From positions 3,906,001 through 3,970,000 of the forward strand of contig NZ_CP036278.1 in the NCBI RefSeq assembly GCF_007748035.1: a DNA stretch of 64,000 nucleotides, read 5' to 3'. The first letter of the stretch is position 1. Every line of letters begins with the position of its first letter. The notes below the pieces were generated by a model, which was not told where the DNA came from, made no database searches, and was given only the letters and a program-made list of their open reading frames with translations. The position numbers and the translations under genes are program-made. This document shows positions 9,280-17,776 of the stretch, one piece after another. Source of the stretch: Aeoliella mucimassa. GTDB lineage: Bacteria > Planctomycetota > Planctomycetia > Pirellulales > Lacipirellulaceae.

Positions 9280-9532
9280 GAGGTAGTGTCACGATCCGAC
9301 ATCCCTGCATCACCGAATTATTGTATCCGCGGGACCAACCAATCACACGCTCTCGGTTGGCATCGCGAAACGACTATTATTCTCGAATCTTTTTGGTTGG
9401 CCGTATTACCATATCCGTAGTAATCTAAACCGGCTCAGGAGGTTCTCAGCTCCGAGTCTTCGCGAAACGATCGAGCAAAGGAATGCCATGTCGGCACCCT
9501 TTGCATCGACCGTGAGCGTCTTGAGTCTGTCA

Positions 9533-10621
9533 TCAAGCGGTTTGCGTCGCATAATCTTCTTGTTGCTGCAGCTCAGGGCACGCGACTCCCATTAAATGAC
9601 TCAGCACCAGCATTTCGAGCGACTCGTAATCACGATCTGCGATCAATTGCTGTGCTTGTTGCTCGGGGAAAGTTCGAGCCTTTTGCACCAGTGCCTCGAA
9701 CACCGCTTTGCTATTGGCCAGATGTTGAGTCGCTCGGCTGGCTTCCTGCGTACGCATGGCCTTTACGTCGAGGCCGATGTACCGCCCGGTGTCGAAGTAG
9801 CGGGCTTCTTCCAGCACTCGAACCTGATTGAACGCGGCCCGCAGGTTGGCGCTACCGAACGACTTGTCCTGATCGAACTTCAGACCATTCTGATCGTTGA
9901 GGTGCACGCTCCACAGCTTGTCGTTGCCAAGAGCAAAGGCCATTTCGTCCGACGGATCCAGACCAGCTAGCTGAGCGTGGGCGGTTTCGATGAGTCCCCC
10001 GACCCGCTGTGGATCGCAGGTTCGCTCGGCCAGCGCCAGCGCGTGCCCGATGGTCGGCACGTACGCTTGATCCATCGGCTCGTTTGGCTTTGGTTCGATA
10101 GCAATCCGAATCGTCGGGTCGTGCTGCAGCATCGTGTTGATCGCTTCGACCAAGCGGTCGTAGGCCACGCGGGCCGACTTCGACTCGCGAATGTAGGTAC
10201 CTTCTCGTGCTAACCAGAGCACCACCAAGTCGGTGCCCATGAGCTTGGCAATGTCGACTGCTTTCTTCGACCGCTCCACTCCCCATCGGCGAACCTCTGG
10301 ATCATTGGCGGTAAGGCCGCCGTCGATTCCCCGTGGGTCTTCCCACAACCGCGGAGCAACGAACTCGGCTTCCAGCCCTTCCGACTCTAGCAGCCGCCGC
10401 ATCTCTTTGGCTTCAGCCTGGATCTCGTCCCACGACTTGTCTTCGAGATCCGCGACGGCATCGTCATCATGCAACTGAACACCATCGAAACCGAGTCGTT
10501 TATAGACAGCGATCTTCGCGGCAAAGTCGACCGAGTCGCGCACCGTGGGGCCAAACGGGTCGGCACCTTCGTGGATGTTCCAAGGCCCGAACGAAAACTT
10601 ATAGTCTGCCTGGCTAGTCAT
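9533..10621 (-). CDS. Xylose-isomerase-like TIM-barrel sugar isomerase
   Basis: A 362-residue cytosolic protein with no signal peptide, starting at ATG 10621 with AGGA about 9 nt upstream. The FSFGPWNIHEGADPFGPTVR opening, LGFDGVQLHDDD, LVVLWLAREGTY, IAIEPKPNEP (metal-binding Glu), IETAHAQLAGL and SVHLNDQNG with a downstream Asp cluster are those of class I xylose isomerases (actinobacterial type). It is somewhat shorter than the usual 385-395 residues. It likely interconverts an aldose and a ketose using two divalent metals. It lies 57 bp downstream of the PfkB kinase gene in the same direction, which supports an isomerase-kinase operon. Whether xylose is the substrate cannot be decided. Confidence 0.85.
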   Translation of the reverse strand: MTSQADYKFSFGPWNIHEGADPFGPTVRDSVDFAAKIAVYKRLGFDGVQLHDDDAVADLEDKSWDEIQAEAKEMRRLLESEGLEAEFVAPRLWEDPRGIDGGLTANDPEVRRWGVERSKKAVDIAKLMGTDLVVLWLAREGTYIRESKSARVAYDRLVEAINTMLQHDPTIRIAIEPKPNEPMDQAYVPTIGHALALAERTCDPQRVGGLIETAHAQLAGLDPSDEMAFALGNDKLWSVHLNDQNGLKFDQDKSFGSANLRAAFNQVRVLEEARYFDTGRYIGLDVKAMRTQEASRATQHLANSKAVFEALVQKARTFPEQQAQQLIADRDYESLEMLVLSHLMGVACPELQQQEDYATQTA

Positions 10622-10678
10622 TGCTTCATTTCCTATGACGGATGAGTCGGTATCGTAACTACTTGTATTTAACAGTTC

Positions 10679-11653
10679 TCACATCGATGCTTCGGGGGTC
10701 GGCACGCCGGCTAGTTGGCAAGCGTCGCTCAGATCGAGCAGCCCCGCTTGGGCGCCGATTTGGGTCACGCAGCTCGCTCCAGCAGCAGCACCAAGCTTCG
10801 CCGCGTTGGTGCAATCCATTCCGCGTAGGCGACCTCCGAGGAACGCCCCCAGAAAGCAATCGCCCGCTCCCGTGGTGTCGACCACCTTGCCAGGCGGTTC
10901 GACCGCCGCGATCGCCTGCAGCTGGCCCGGACGCTCACTGACCACCACTCCGTCGGCACCGAGTTTTACTCCGACGACGCCTGCGGCTCCAAAGTCGCGG
11001 AACGCGGCAATCATAGCTGCGGGATCCGACTCGCCGGTCTGGGCGTAGGCTTCCTCTTTGCTCGGGAAGTAATAGTCGAGCCACGGCAAACAGGGCTTCA
11101 GCAGCTCAACGTCGCCGCCGCTGCCGGCTGGCTCGAGCGCGGTCAGGCAACCGGCTTCTCTCGCCTGCCGAAACAAACTCGGAAGCTCCTTCTCCAACTC
11201 AGGGAGTAGCGCCAGGTAGCCGACGAGCAGCAGCTTCGTGTTTGTCAGTAAATCAGAGTGAATCTGAACGGTCTTCAAGTCATATTGTTCAAGCACTCCA
11301 ACGTGATGCCCGAACGAGCGTTGCCCGCTCTCGTCGACCAGCACAATCGAAGTGCTAGTTGATCCCTCGGTCGCGACCACCGACTCGACTTCGATCCCGA
11401 GCGACTGCATCCGCTCGCGAAGCATCTCGCCCCAAACGTCGTTCCCAACCACGGTTAACGCCGAGACTCGCATGCCGTGTCGAGCGAGCACTGCTCCGCA
11501 GTTCGCAACAATGCCGCCTGCGTGCACCGAGAGCGGTGAGGTCTTGAAGAGCTTGCCGCCGCCGATGGCTTGCTGCAGCTCTACCGGCTTGACCACGATG
11601 TCGAGCACCGCGGTGCCGCAGACTAATACGTCGATACTACGCTGCTCACACAT
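10679..11653 (-). CDS. PfkB-family carbohydrate kinase
   Basis: A 324-residue sugar kinase of the ribokinase fold. ATG at 11653 (MCEQRSIDVLVCG) is preferred; an in-frame start 13 codons upstream adds an unconserved tail. Visible are the N-terminal substrate region (HAGGIVANCGAVLARHGMR), VVGNDVWGEMLRERM, and the C-terminal signature DTTGAGDCFLGAFLGG holding the catalytic Asp and the anion-hole glycines. It would phosphorylate a ketose or related sugar with ATP, consistent with the isomerase gene 57 bp downstream. It is divergent from the AraC regulator at 11853, so the 199-bp gap probably holds both promoters and the regulator's site. Confidence 0.88.
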   Translation of the reverse strand: MCEQRSIDVLVCGTAVLDIVVKPVELQQAIGGGKLFKTSPLSVHAGGIVANCGAVLARHGMRVSALTVVGNDVWGEMLRERMQSLGIEVESVVATEGSTSTSIVLVDESGQRSFGHHVGVLEQYDLKTVQIHSDLLTNTKLLLVGYLALLPELEKELPSLFRQAREAGCLTALEPAGSGGDVELLKPCLPWLDYYFPSKEEAYAQTGESDPAAMIAAFRDFGAAGVVGVKLGADGVVVSERPGQLQAIAAVEPPGKVVDTTGAGDCFLGAFLGGRLRGMDCTNAAKLGAAAGASCVTQIGAQAGLLDLSDACQLAGVPTPEASM

Positions 11654-11852
11654 GCCCCAGCCGCCTGTCGGGTGCAGAGTTGATGGTTCCAAACGATGTT
11701 CTCAGCCTAGGGGTTGAAGCGGGCGGTTTCTACCAAAATCATCCCAATCATGGTGGTATCGTACGCAACAGCTTGAGTTTTTCGCGTCGCAGAACGACAA
11801 TACTACTACAACGCCCCCAAACCGCTGGCGTACTCCCTCGCAGGCGACCACC

Positions 11853-12770
11853 ATGCAGCTTGTTGTCGAAACCCAACTCAGCAGCCCTACCGAGTCGCTT
11901 CGACTGCTGCGATGGGACCGCACCGTCGGCGAGGTGGAATTGGTCGGCGCAAACAACACCTGCGAGCGGATTCACGGCCTCGGCAGTCAGCTTCACCTGC
12001 ACGACGACGCCGAACTCACGTTTGTTGCCGCCGGCGAAGGGCGATTGTTCGCCGGCGACTTCATCGGCCCGTTCCAAGGTCCCGAGCTGCTGCTCGTTTC
12101 GCCGAACGTGCCGCACTGCTGGCAAGCGATAGGCCCCACCCGCGGCATGGCGGTTCAGTTCTCGATCGACGATCGCCGCCCGCTTGCGCAGCTCCCAGAG
12201 TTTGCCGAGTTTGCCCGCACCATCCGCACTGCCGGGCGGGTGTATCGGTTTCGCGATCCAGCGGCCAGCAGTTTGCTGCCGATCTTCGAAGCCATGGCCG
12301 AAGCGTCCGACTTGGGCCGACTGCAGCAGTTGTTTCGACTGCTGGCGAAGGTCGAACAGCTGATCGACGGGGCCGTCCCCCTGTCCGAGAAAGCATACGG
12401 CGGCAACGTTCGCACGGTCCACTTTCGCGCCATTCAGGAAGCCATCTCGCAGATCACTCAGCACTATTCCGAGCCTCTCGAGTTGCAGGAAATGGTCGAA
12501 CTTTCGGGCTTGTCGCGCACCTGCTTCTCCCAAGAGTTCAAGCGAATTACCGGGCGGACGTTCGTCGCGTTTGTGAACGAGGTGCGCGTCGACGCAGTCT
12601 GTCGAGAGCTGATGCAAACCGAAAAAACCATTGCCGATATCGCCTTTTGCTGTGGATTCGCCAACTTATCGAACTTCAACCGGGTGTTTCGACAGACCAA
12701 GGGAGTCTCGCCGCTTGAGTACCGCAAGCACGAGCTGCAGCGTGCCCATCGACGGACGCCAGCAAGTTGA
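11853..12770 (+). CDS. AraC-family transcriptional regulator
   Basis: A 305-residue regulator. The N-terminal half is a cupin-type sensor (LHLHDDAELTFVAAGEGRLF and LLVSPNVPHCWQ, typical of sugar-sensing AraC proteins of the RhaS/XylS-like cupin class). The C-terminal 100 residues carry two helix-turn-helix motifs: LELQEMVELSGLSRTCFSQE and TIADIAFCCGFANLSNFNRV, followed by FRQTKGVSPLEYR. It is divergently transcribed from the PfkB kinase/isomerase pair, the standard arrangement for a local activator of that sugar operon. The ligand is unknown. Confidence 0.9.
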   Translation: MQLVVETQLSSPTESLRLLRWDRTVGEVELVGANNTCERIHGLGSQLHLHDDAELTFVAAGEGRLFAGDFIGPFQGPELLLVSPNVPHCWQAIGPTRGMAVQFSIDDRRPLAQLPEFAEFARTIRTAGRVYRFRDPAASSLLPIFEAMAEASDLGRLQQLFRLLAKVEQLIDGAVPLSEKAYGGNVRTVHFRAIQEAISQITQHYSEPLELQEMVELSGLSRTCFSQEFKRITGRTFVAFVNEVRVDAVCRELMQTEKTIADIAFCCGFANLSNFNRVFRQTKGVSPLEYRKHELQRAHRRTPAS

Positions 12771-12934
12771 GCTCGCTGCTCATCATCCACTACTTTCGCC
12801 CCACAGGGCTGGGTACTGCGATCTATCGAAATAGCTACCCGTGGGGAAATAATTTGGCATTCACTCTCGCGCCCGCTATATTGAAACCCTTGACTAGCCA
12901 TGGTTAAAACGACAACGACGTTGAGGCAACATCT

Positions 12935-15900
12935 ATGAGATTCGGGAAGGGTGCGCTTGCTCACCACAATTTCAAGTCGGTGGGTCGGTTCGAGAAACTC
13001 GAACCACGATACACGTTGTCGACTACGCCGCTTATCACCGAGTTCATGGCGAGCAACGATAGCACCCTGTTCGACGGCGATGGCAACGCTTCGGACTGGA
13101 TCGAGCTGTACAACCCCACTGCCGAGTCGATTGATCTGACCGGCTGGCACCTGACCGATCGCTCGAACGACTTGGATAAGTGGACTTTTCCCAACGTCGC
13201 GCAGTCGGTGATCGGCCCCGGGGAATTCCTGGTGGTGTTTGCTTCGGGCCAGGATGACGATGCCTACATCGACCCGGGCGGCGCACTGCATACCAACTTC
13301 GCCCTGAACGCAGGGGGCGAGTACCTGGCACTCAGCGACCCATCTTCGGCGATCGTCCACGAGTTCACTCCCGAGTATCCCGAGCAGACCGAAGACTATT
13401 CGTATGGCATCGAGATGGCGTCGTACGACCAGACCTTCGTCGACCGCGACTCTCCCATGTCGTACTGGGTACCGACCCATGGCGATTTGGGAACCACCTG
13501 GACCGAACCGTTGTTCGACAATTCGACCTGGGATACTGGCACCTCCGGCATCGGCTACGAGAACAGTCCCGGTTCGTTGGTAGACTATTCGAGCCTGATC
13601 GACACAACAATCCCCTCGGGCACCACTTCGGTCTATACGCGATTTGAGTTCAACCTCGCCGACCCAAGCACGCTCAACTCGTTGACCTTGCGGATGTTGT
13701 TCGACGATGGGTTTGCCGCCTACCTCAATGGCGAGTTGATCGCCGAGCAGTTTGCTCCCAATGTGCTGCAATGGAATTCGGTCGCAACCGGCCAACGAGG
13801 GGACTCCGTTGTGGTCGAAGATTTTGTCGACTTCGATATCTCCAGTTACCTTCCTCAACTGGTCGCCGGCGACAACGTGCTGTCGATCCAAGGTTTGAAT
13901 CTCTCCAATAGCTCCGACATGGTGATGATGGCCGAACTCGTCGGCGGGGTGAGTGGAGAAATCGGCGATTCGGTAAAGGTCGGTTACTTCGACAATCCGA
14001 CTCCGGGGTTTGCCAATGGGCAAGCGTTTGATGGCTTCGTCGAGGACACGAAGTTCAGCCACGATCGCGGGTTCTATAATTCTCCGTTCAACTTGCAGAT
14101 CACTTCTGCGACCACCGACGCGACCATCGTTTACACGACCGATGGATCGACTCCGATGGTCGACGAGAACATGAACATTCTCAACGGCATCGAATACACC
14201 GGCGCGGTGAATATCTCCGCCACCTCGGTCATCAGGGCTGCTGCGTTCAAGCTTGGTTTTGAGCCGACGAATGCCGATACGCAGACCTATCTGTTCCTGT
14301 CCGATGTTGTCGCTCAATCTCCTACCGGGTCGGCCCCCTCTGGGTTCCCCAGTGGTTCGGTCAACGGACAGGTGTTCGACTATGGCATGGATCCCAACAT
14401 TGTGAACAGTGCTACCTGGGGGCCGCAACTCCAAGATGCACTGAGCGATATCCCGTCGATCTCGCTGGTCACCGACTCGGATAATCTGTTTGACTCCTCC
14501 AGCGGCATTTACGTGAATGCGGAAGGGCGTGGCCGCGCCTGGGAACGCCCCACCTCGATCGAATTGATCAACGGCGACGGCACCACCGGCTTTCAGACCG
14601 ACGCAGGCTTGCGGATTCGGGGTGGCTTCAGTCGCGGCGACTTTAACCCCAAGCACTCGTTCCGTCTGTTTTTCCGTAGCGAGTACGGCGACGGCAAGCT
14701 CAACTTCCCCTTGTTCGGCGAAGAGGGAGCCGACGAGTTCGACGCGTTCGATCTGCGAACTGCCCAGAACTACGCGTGGAGTAACGACACATTTAACAAC
14801 GAGAACCACAACACGTTCCTCCGCGATATTTTCTCGCGCGACCTGCAAGGCGAGATGGGGCAAGCCTACACCCGCGGCGACTACTACCACCTGTATATCA
14901 ACGGGGTGTACTGGGGCCTGTACCAGACGGAGGAACGCCCGGAGGCCGATTTTGCTTCCACGTACTACGGCGGAACCGATGAAGACTGGGACGCGGTAAA
15001 GGCCAGCGGAGCCGTCATCGAAGCGACCGATGGCAATCTTGATGCCTGGAACACGTTGTCGACTCTGGTGAATGCGGGATTCGAAACCGACGAGGCCTAC
15101 TACTCGATCCAAGGCCTGAACACCGATGGCACCGAGAACCCCGCACTCGAAAAACACATTGACGTCGACAACCTGATCGACTTCATGATCAGTGTTAACT
15201 ACACCGCGAACCGCGACATGCCGCTTACGCTTGGCAATAACGCACCGAACAACTTTTGGACGATTCGCCCTCAGGATGGCAGCCAAGGCTGGATGTGGAT
15301 TGCCCACGACAGCGAACACTCGATGGGTGCCCAGGATCACAATGTCTACTACAACGGCACCAACGACATTTCGGTCGGCACTTCTCCCTCGAATCTGAAC
15401 CCTCGCTACATCCATCAGCAACTCACCGAACATGAAGAATACCGTGTTCGCTTTGCCGATCGGGTGCAGCAGTTGTTCTTCAATGACGGGCCGCTGACCA
15501 TCGATAACGCCCAGGCGATGCTCGACGCGCGGGCTGCGCAGATCGACATGGCCATCATCGCCGAATCGGCTCGCTGGGGTGACCAGCACAACGAACCAGC
15601 GAAGACCAAAGATACCTGGCTGGCCGAAGTCGACTGGCTTCGCAATACCTTCCTCTTGCAGCGCGGCAACATTGTCCTGCAGCAGTTCCGCAGCCAAGGC
15701 TGGCTGCCCGACACCAATCACGACGCCCCCTCGTTCAGCCAGTTTGGTGGAATCCTCTCGGCCGAAGAGACGCTGTCGATTAGCAACAGCGAAGCTTCTG
15801 GCACCATTTACTACACCCTCGATGGCTCCGACCCACGATTGCCAGGGGGTGGAGTGAATGAGAACGCGCAGGAATACGTCCGCTCGCTGTCGCTTGCGAG

Positions 15901-17212
15901 TAATAGCACCGTGACTGCGCGACTGTACCGCGATGGGGAATGGTCGGCCATGATCCAGGCCGATTTCACCCTCGCCGACGCACCGGCCGACAACACCAAC
16001 TTGCGGGTGACTGAAATCCATTACAACCCAGTCGGTCCCACGAGCACCGAACTGGCGCTCGGTTTCGAAGATGGCGACCAGTTCGAGTTCATTGAACTGC
16101 AAAACATCTCGAACGAGACCATCTCGCTCGATGGGGTCCGTTTCGTGCAAACGCCGGTCGGTAATAGTCTCGAGGGCATCTCGTTTGAGTTTGGTTTGCA
16201 AACCTTGCAACCGGGCGAGTACGCGGTGCTCGTCAAAAACCTCGCAGCATTTCAGCAGCGATACGGCACCAGCATCCCCATCGCCGGGACGTTCGATGGA
16301 AACCTCTCCAATGGCGGCGAGACACTCACCTTGCGCGACGCCCAAGGCGGCACCATCCAATCGTTCGCCTATCAGGATGGCAACGACCCCGGCGAGGAAG
16401 CCTGGCCGACCGCAGCGGATGGCGATGGCCCTTCGCTGGTAGTGCTCGACACGGCCGGCGACTACAGCGACGGCGCGAACTGGATGGCATCGAGCACCGC
16501 CGATGGCTCGCCCGGCAGCGATGGCACCACCCCGCAGCTGGCTGGCGATTACAACTCCGACAACGTGGTTGATCTCGACGATTATCACGTTTGGAAATCC
16601 TCCTTTGGTCAATCGGTCACGATCGGCACCGGCGCCGACGGCAATGCGGATGGCATCGTCAACCTCGGCGACTACACCATCTGGCGCGACAACCTCGGCG
16701 CGTCGCTGCCAGTTGCTGCGGTGGTGGCACCTAGCGATTCGGCATCGACAACCACCACTACCAACTCGACAGCACCAACAACCTCGACTGCTACGGTCGA
16801 AAGCTCCAGCTCCAGCTCCAGCGAAACCGCTTCGCCAGCGATCACTGCGAAGACCGCAACCGCTGCAGTCGAACAACCAACGAACGCGAGTGCCATCTCC
16901 GATAGTTCGGCGGCCACCGATTCGGCGCTGGTCGACTGGAGCGACCAACCGCAACGCCCACCAGTGGCGTTCTGGGCGCAGCGGACTCGCGCATTGCGGG
17001 AGGTCGAACGTCGCCCGGTTGTCGACGACTCGGCGAAAGCCAACTTCCGTTCGGCCAAGCAGGTGTTCGACGACGCTATCTACCAGCTAGCGACCGATCA
17101 GGCCGAATCGCACCGGCCGACTAGGCGGACCAGCGAGTCTCCACTCGACCAGTCGACCCCCATCGAGCCCACGCTCGACGCGAAAGACCAGGCGTTCGAG
17201 ATCAGCAGCTGA
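12935..17212 (+). CDS. Large surface protein: lamin-tail, chitobiase-C-like, CotH kinase-like and dockerin-like domains
   Basis: A 1425-residue protein, ATG at 12935 with a GAGG site 9 nt upstream. The N-terminus carries KFEKLEPRYTLS-type sequence (here FEKLEPRYTLS), a motif I know from the start of many exported planctomycete proteins, instead of a clear signal peptide. In order: lamin-tail domain (about 30-150, ITEFMASNDS, DWIELYN), beta domain (150-345), CHB_HEX_C-like repeat (385-455, TIVYTTDGSTP), CotH domain (about 505-860, GLRIRGGFSR, HSFRLFFRSEYG, WGLYQTEERPE, WIAHDSEHS), a second CHB_HEX_C-like repeat (about 945-1010), a second lamin-tail domain (about 1020-1160), dockerin-like EF repeats (about 1200-1260, GDYNSDNVVDLDDY, GNADGIVNLGDY) and a Ser/Thr-rich tail. 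There is no PEP-CTERM anchor. CotH proteins include spore-coat protein kinases; the role here is unknown, perhaps extracellular matrix or cell-wall modification. Confidence 0.88.
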   Translation: MRFGKGALAHHNFKSVGRFEKLEPRYTLSTTPLITEFMASNDSTLFDGDGNASDWIELYNPTAESIDLTGWHLTDRSNDLDKWTFPNVAQSVIGPGEFLVVFASGQDDDAYIDPGGALHTNFALNAGGEYLALSDPSSAIVHEFTPEYPEQTEDYSYGIEMASYDQTFVDRDSPMSYWVPTHGDLGTTWTEPLFDNSTWDTGTSGIGYENSPGSLVDYSSLIDTTIPSGTTSVYTRFEFNLADPSTLNSLTLRMLFDDGFAAYLNGELIAEQFAPNVLQWNSVATGQRGDSVVVEDFVDFDISSYLPQLVAGDNVLSIQGLNLSNSSDMVMMAELVGGVSGEIGDSVKVGYFDNPTPGFANGQAFDGFVEDTKFSHDRGFYNSPFNLQITSATTDATIVYTTDGSTPMVDENMNILNGIEYTGAVNISATSVIRAAAFKLGFEPTNADTQTYLFLSDVVAQSPTGSAPSGFPSGSVNGQVFDYGMDPNIVNSATWGPQLQDALSDIPSISLVTDSDNLFDSSSGIYVNAEGRGRAWERPTSIELINGDGTTGFQTDAGLRIRGGFSRGDFNPKHSFRLFFRSEYGDGKLNFPLFGEEGADEFDAFDLRTAQNYAWSNDTFNNENHNTFLRDIFSRDLQGEMGQAYTRGDYYHLYINGVYWGLYQTEERPEADFASTYYGGTDEDWDAVKASGAVIEATDGNLDAWNTLSTLVNAGFETDEAYYSIQGLNTDGTENPALEKHIDVDNLIDFMISVNYTANRDMPLTLGNNAPNNFWTIRPQDGSQGWMWIAHDSEHSMGAQDHNVYYNGTNDISVGTSPSNLNPRYIHQQLTEHEEYRVRFADRVQQLFFNDGPLTIDNAQAMLDARAAQIDMAIIAESARWGDQHNEPAKTKDTWLAEVDWLRNTFLLQRGNIVLQQFRSQGWLPDTNHDAPSFSQFGGILSAEETLSISNSEASGTIYYTLDGSDPRLPGGGVNENAQEYVRSLSLASNSTVTARLYRDGEWSAMIQADFTLADAPADNTNLRVTEIHYNPVGPTSTELALGFEDGDQFEFIELQNISNETISLDGVRFVQTPVGNSLEGISFEFGLQTLQPGEYAVLVKNLAAFQQRYGTSIPIAGTFDGNLSNGGETLTLRDAQGGTIQSFAYQDGNDPGEEAWPTAADGDGPSLVVLDTAGDYSDGANWMASSTADGSPGSDGTTPQLAGDYNSDNVVDLDDYHVWKSSFGQSVTIGTGADGNADGIVNLGDYTIWRDNLGASLPVAAVVAPSDSASTTTTTNSTAPTTSTATVESSSSSSSETASPAITAKTATAAVEQPTNASAISDSSAATDSALVDWSDQPQRPPVAFWAQRTRALREVERRPVVDDSAKANFRSAKQVFDDAIYQLATDQAESHRPTRRTSESPLDQSTPIEPTLDAKDQAFEISS

Positions 17213-17213
17213 G

Positions 17214-17698
17214 GATAGATTCCCAATTTTCCCACCGATGGAAAAATTGAAACTACGCCCACTCTATAAAACCAGTGGTTTTCGCGCCCGAATAGATTCC
17301 CATTTCCCAAAACGCATCGGCTGGGAATCTATTTTCGCAGTGGGAATCAATCGCAAGTCGTTTGCCTGTATGCATTTACATCAACACCTCCGTTGAAAGT
17401 GCCCAAAATAGATTCCCACGCATGGGAAAGTATTTTGGTTGGGAGTTAGGAGTTGGACGTTGGAAGAGGTCGTAGGGTGGGACCAGAAGCTTCCAGCGAT
17501 GCAGCCCCACCATCGCTTTACCACGCGCGCAGCAGCCAACGCCCACGCCAGCACCCCTTCGCCTGCGCGTCGCTAGTCGTTCGAGTCCAAAACAAGCATC
17601 ACATCTCGCAATCCTCCAATCACTAAAAAGCCAACAGCCGATAGCCTCACACACCTGTTCATTAGATCACATTCAGTGGCCATTTCCCAGCATAAACT
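17214..17698 (+). repeat. Dispersed multi-hairpin intergenic repeat, copy 1
   Basis: About 485 bp closely related to 47229-47730 in the same orientation; identity by eye is well over 80% in the first 230 bp and patchier after. It starts two bases after the CotH stop and ends about 80 bp before the 3' end of the convergent sialidase gene. Three hairpins are built on the motif GATTCCCA/TGGGAATC: 17224-17249 (11-bp arms, one mismatch, CCGA loop), 17291-17333 (perfect 12-bp arms AATAGATTCCCA / TGGGAATCTATT) and 17403-17438 (16-bp arms with mismatches). Blocks shared later include GAAGCTTCCAG, a CGCGCAGCAG segment, TTCGCCTGCGCGTCG, and a 3' end with TTCATTAGATCAC and GGCCATTTCCCAGCA. No coding sequence is supported. 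It may act as a bidirectional terminator here. Confidence 0.8.
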
Positions 17699-17776
17699 GT
17701 GGATAATCGGCAACCGCGGGATTCACGGCCCTTTTTCCAGAATGGATGCCCATGCGACGTGTGAAGCGCCTCTCGT

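Noticed and set aside
12464-16954. 1496-codon open frame on the minus strand opposite the CotH gene
   Set aside because: It mirrors the codon pattern of the real plus-strand gene, overlaps two genes in antisense, and its translation has Arg/Val-rich shadow composition without domain motifs.
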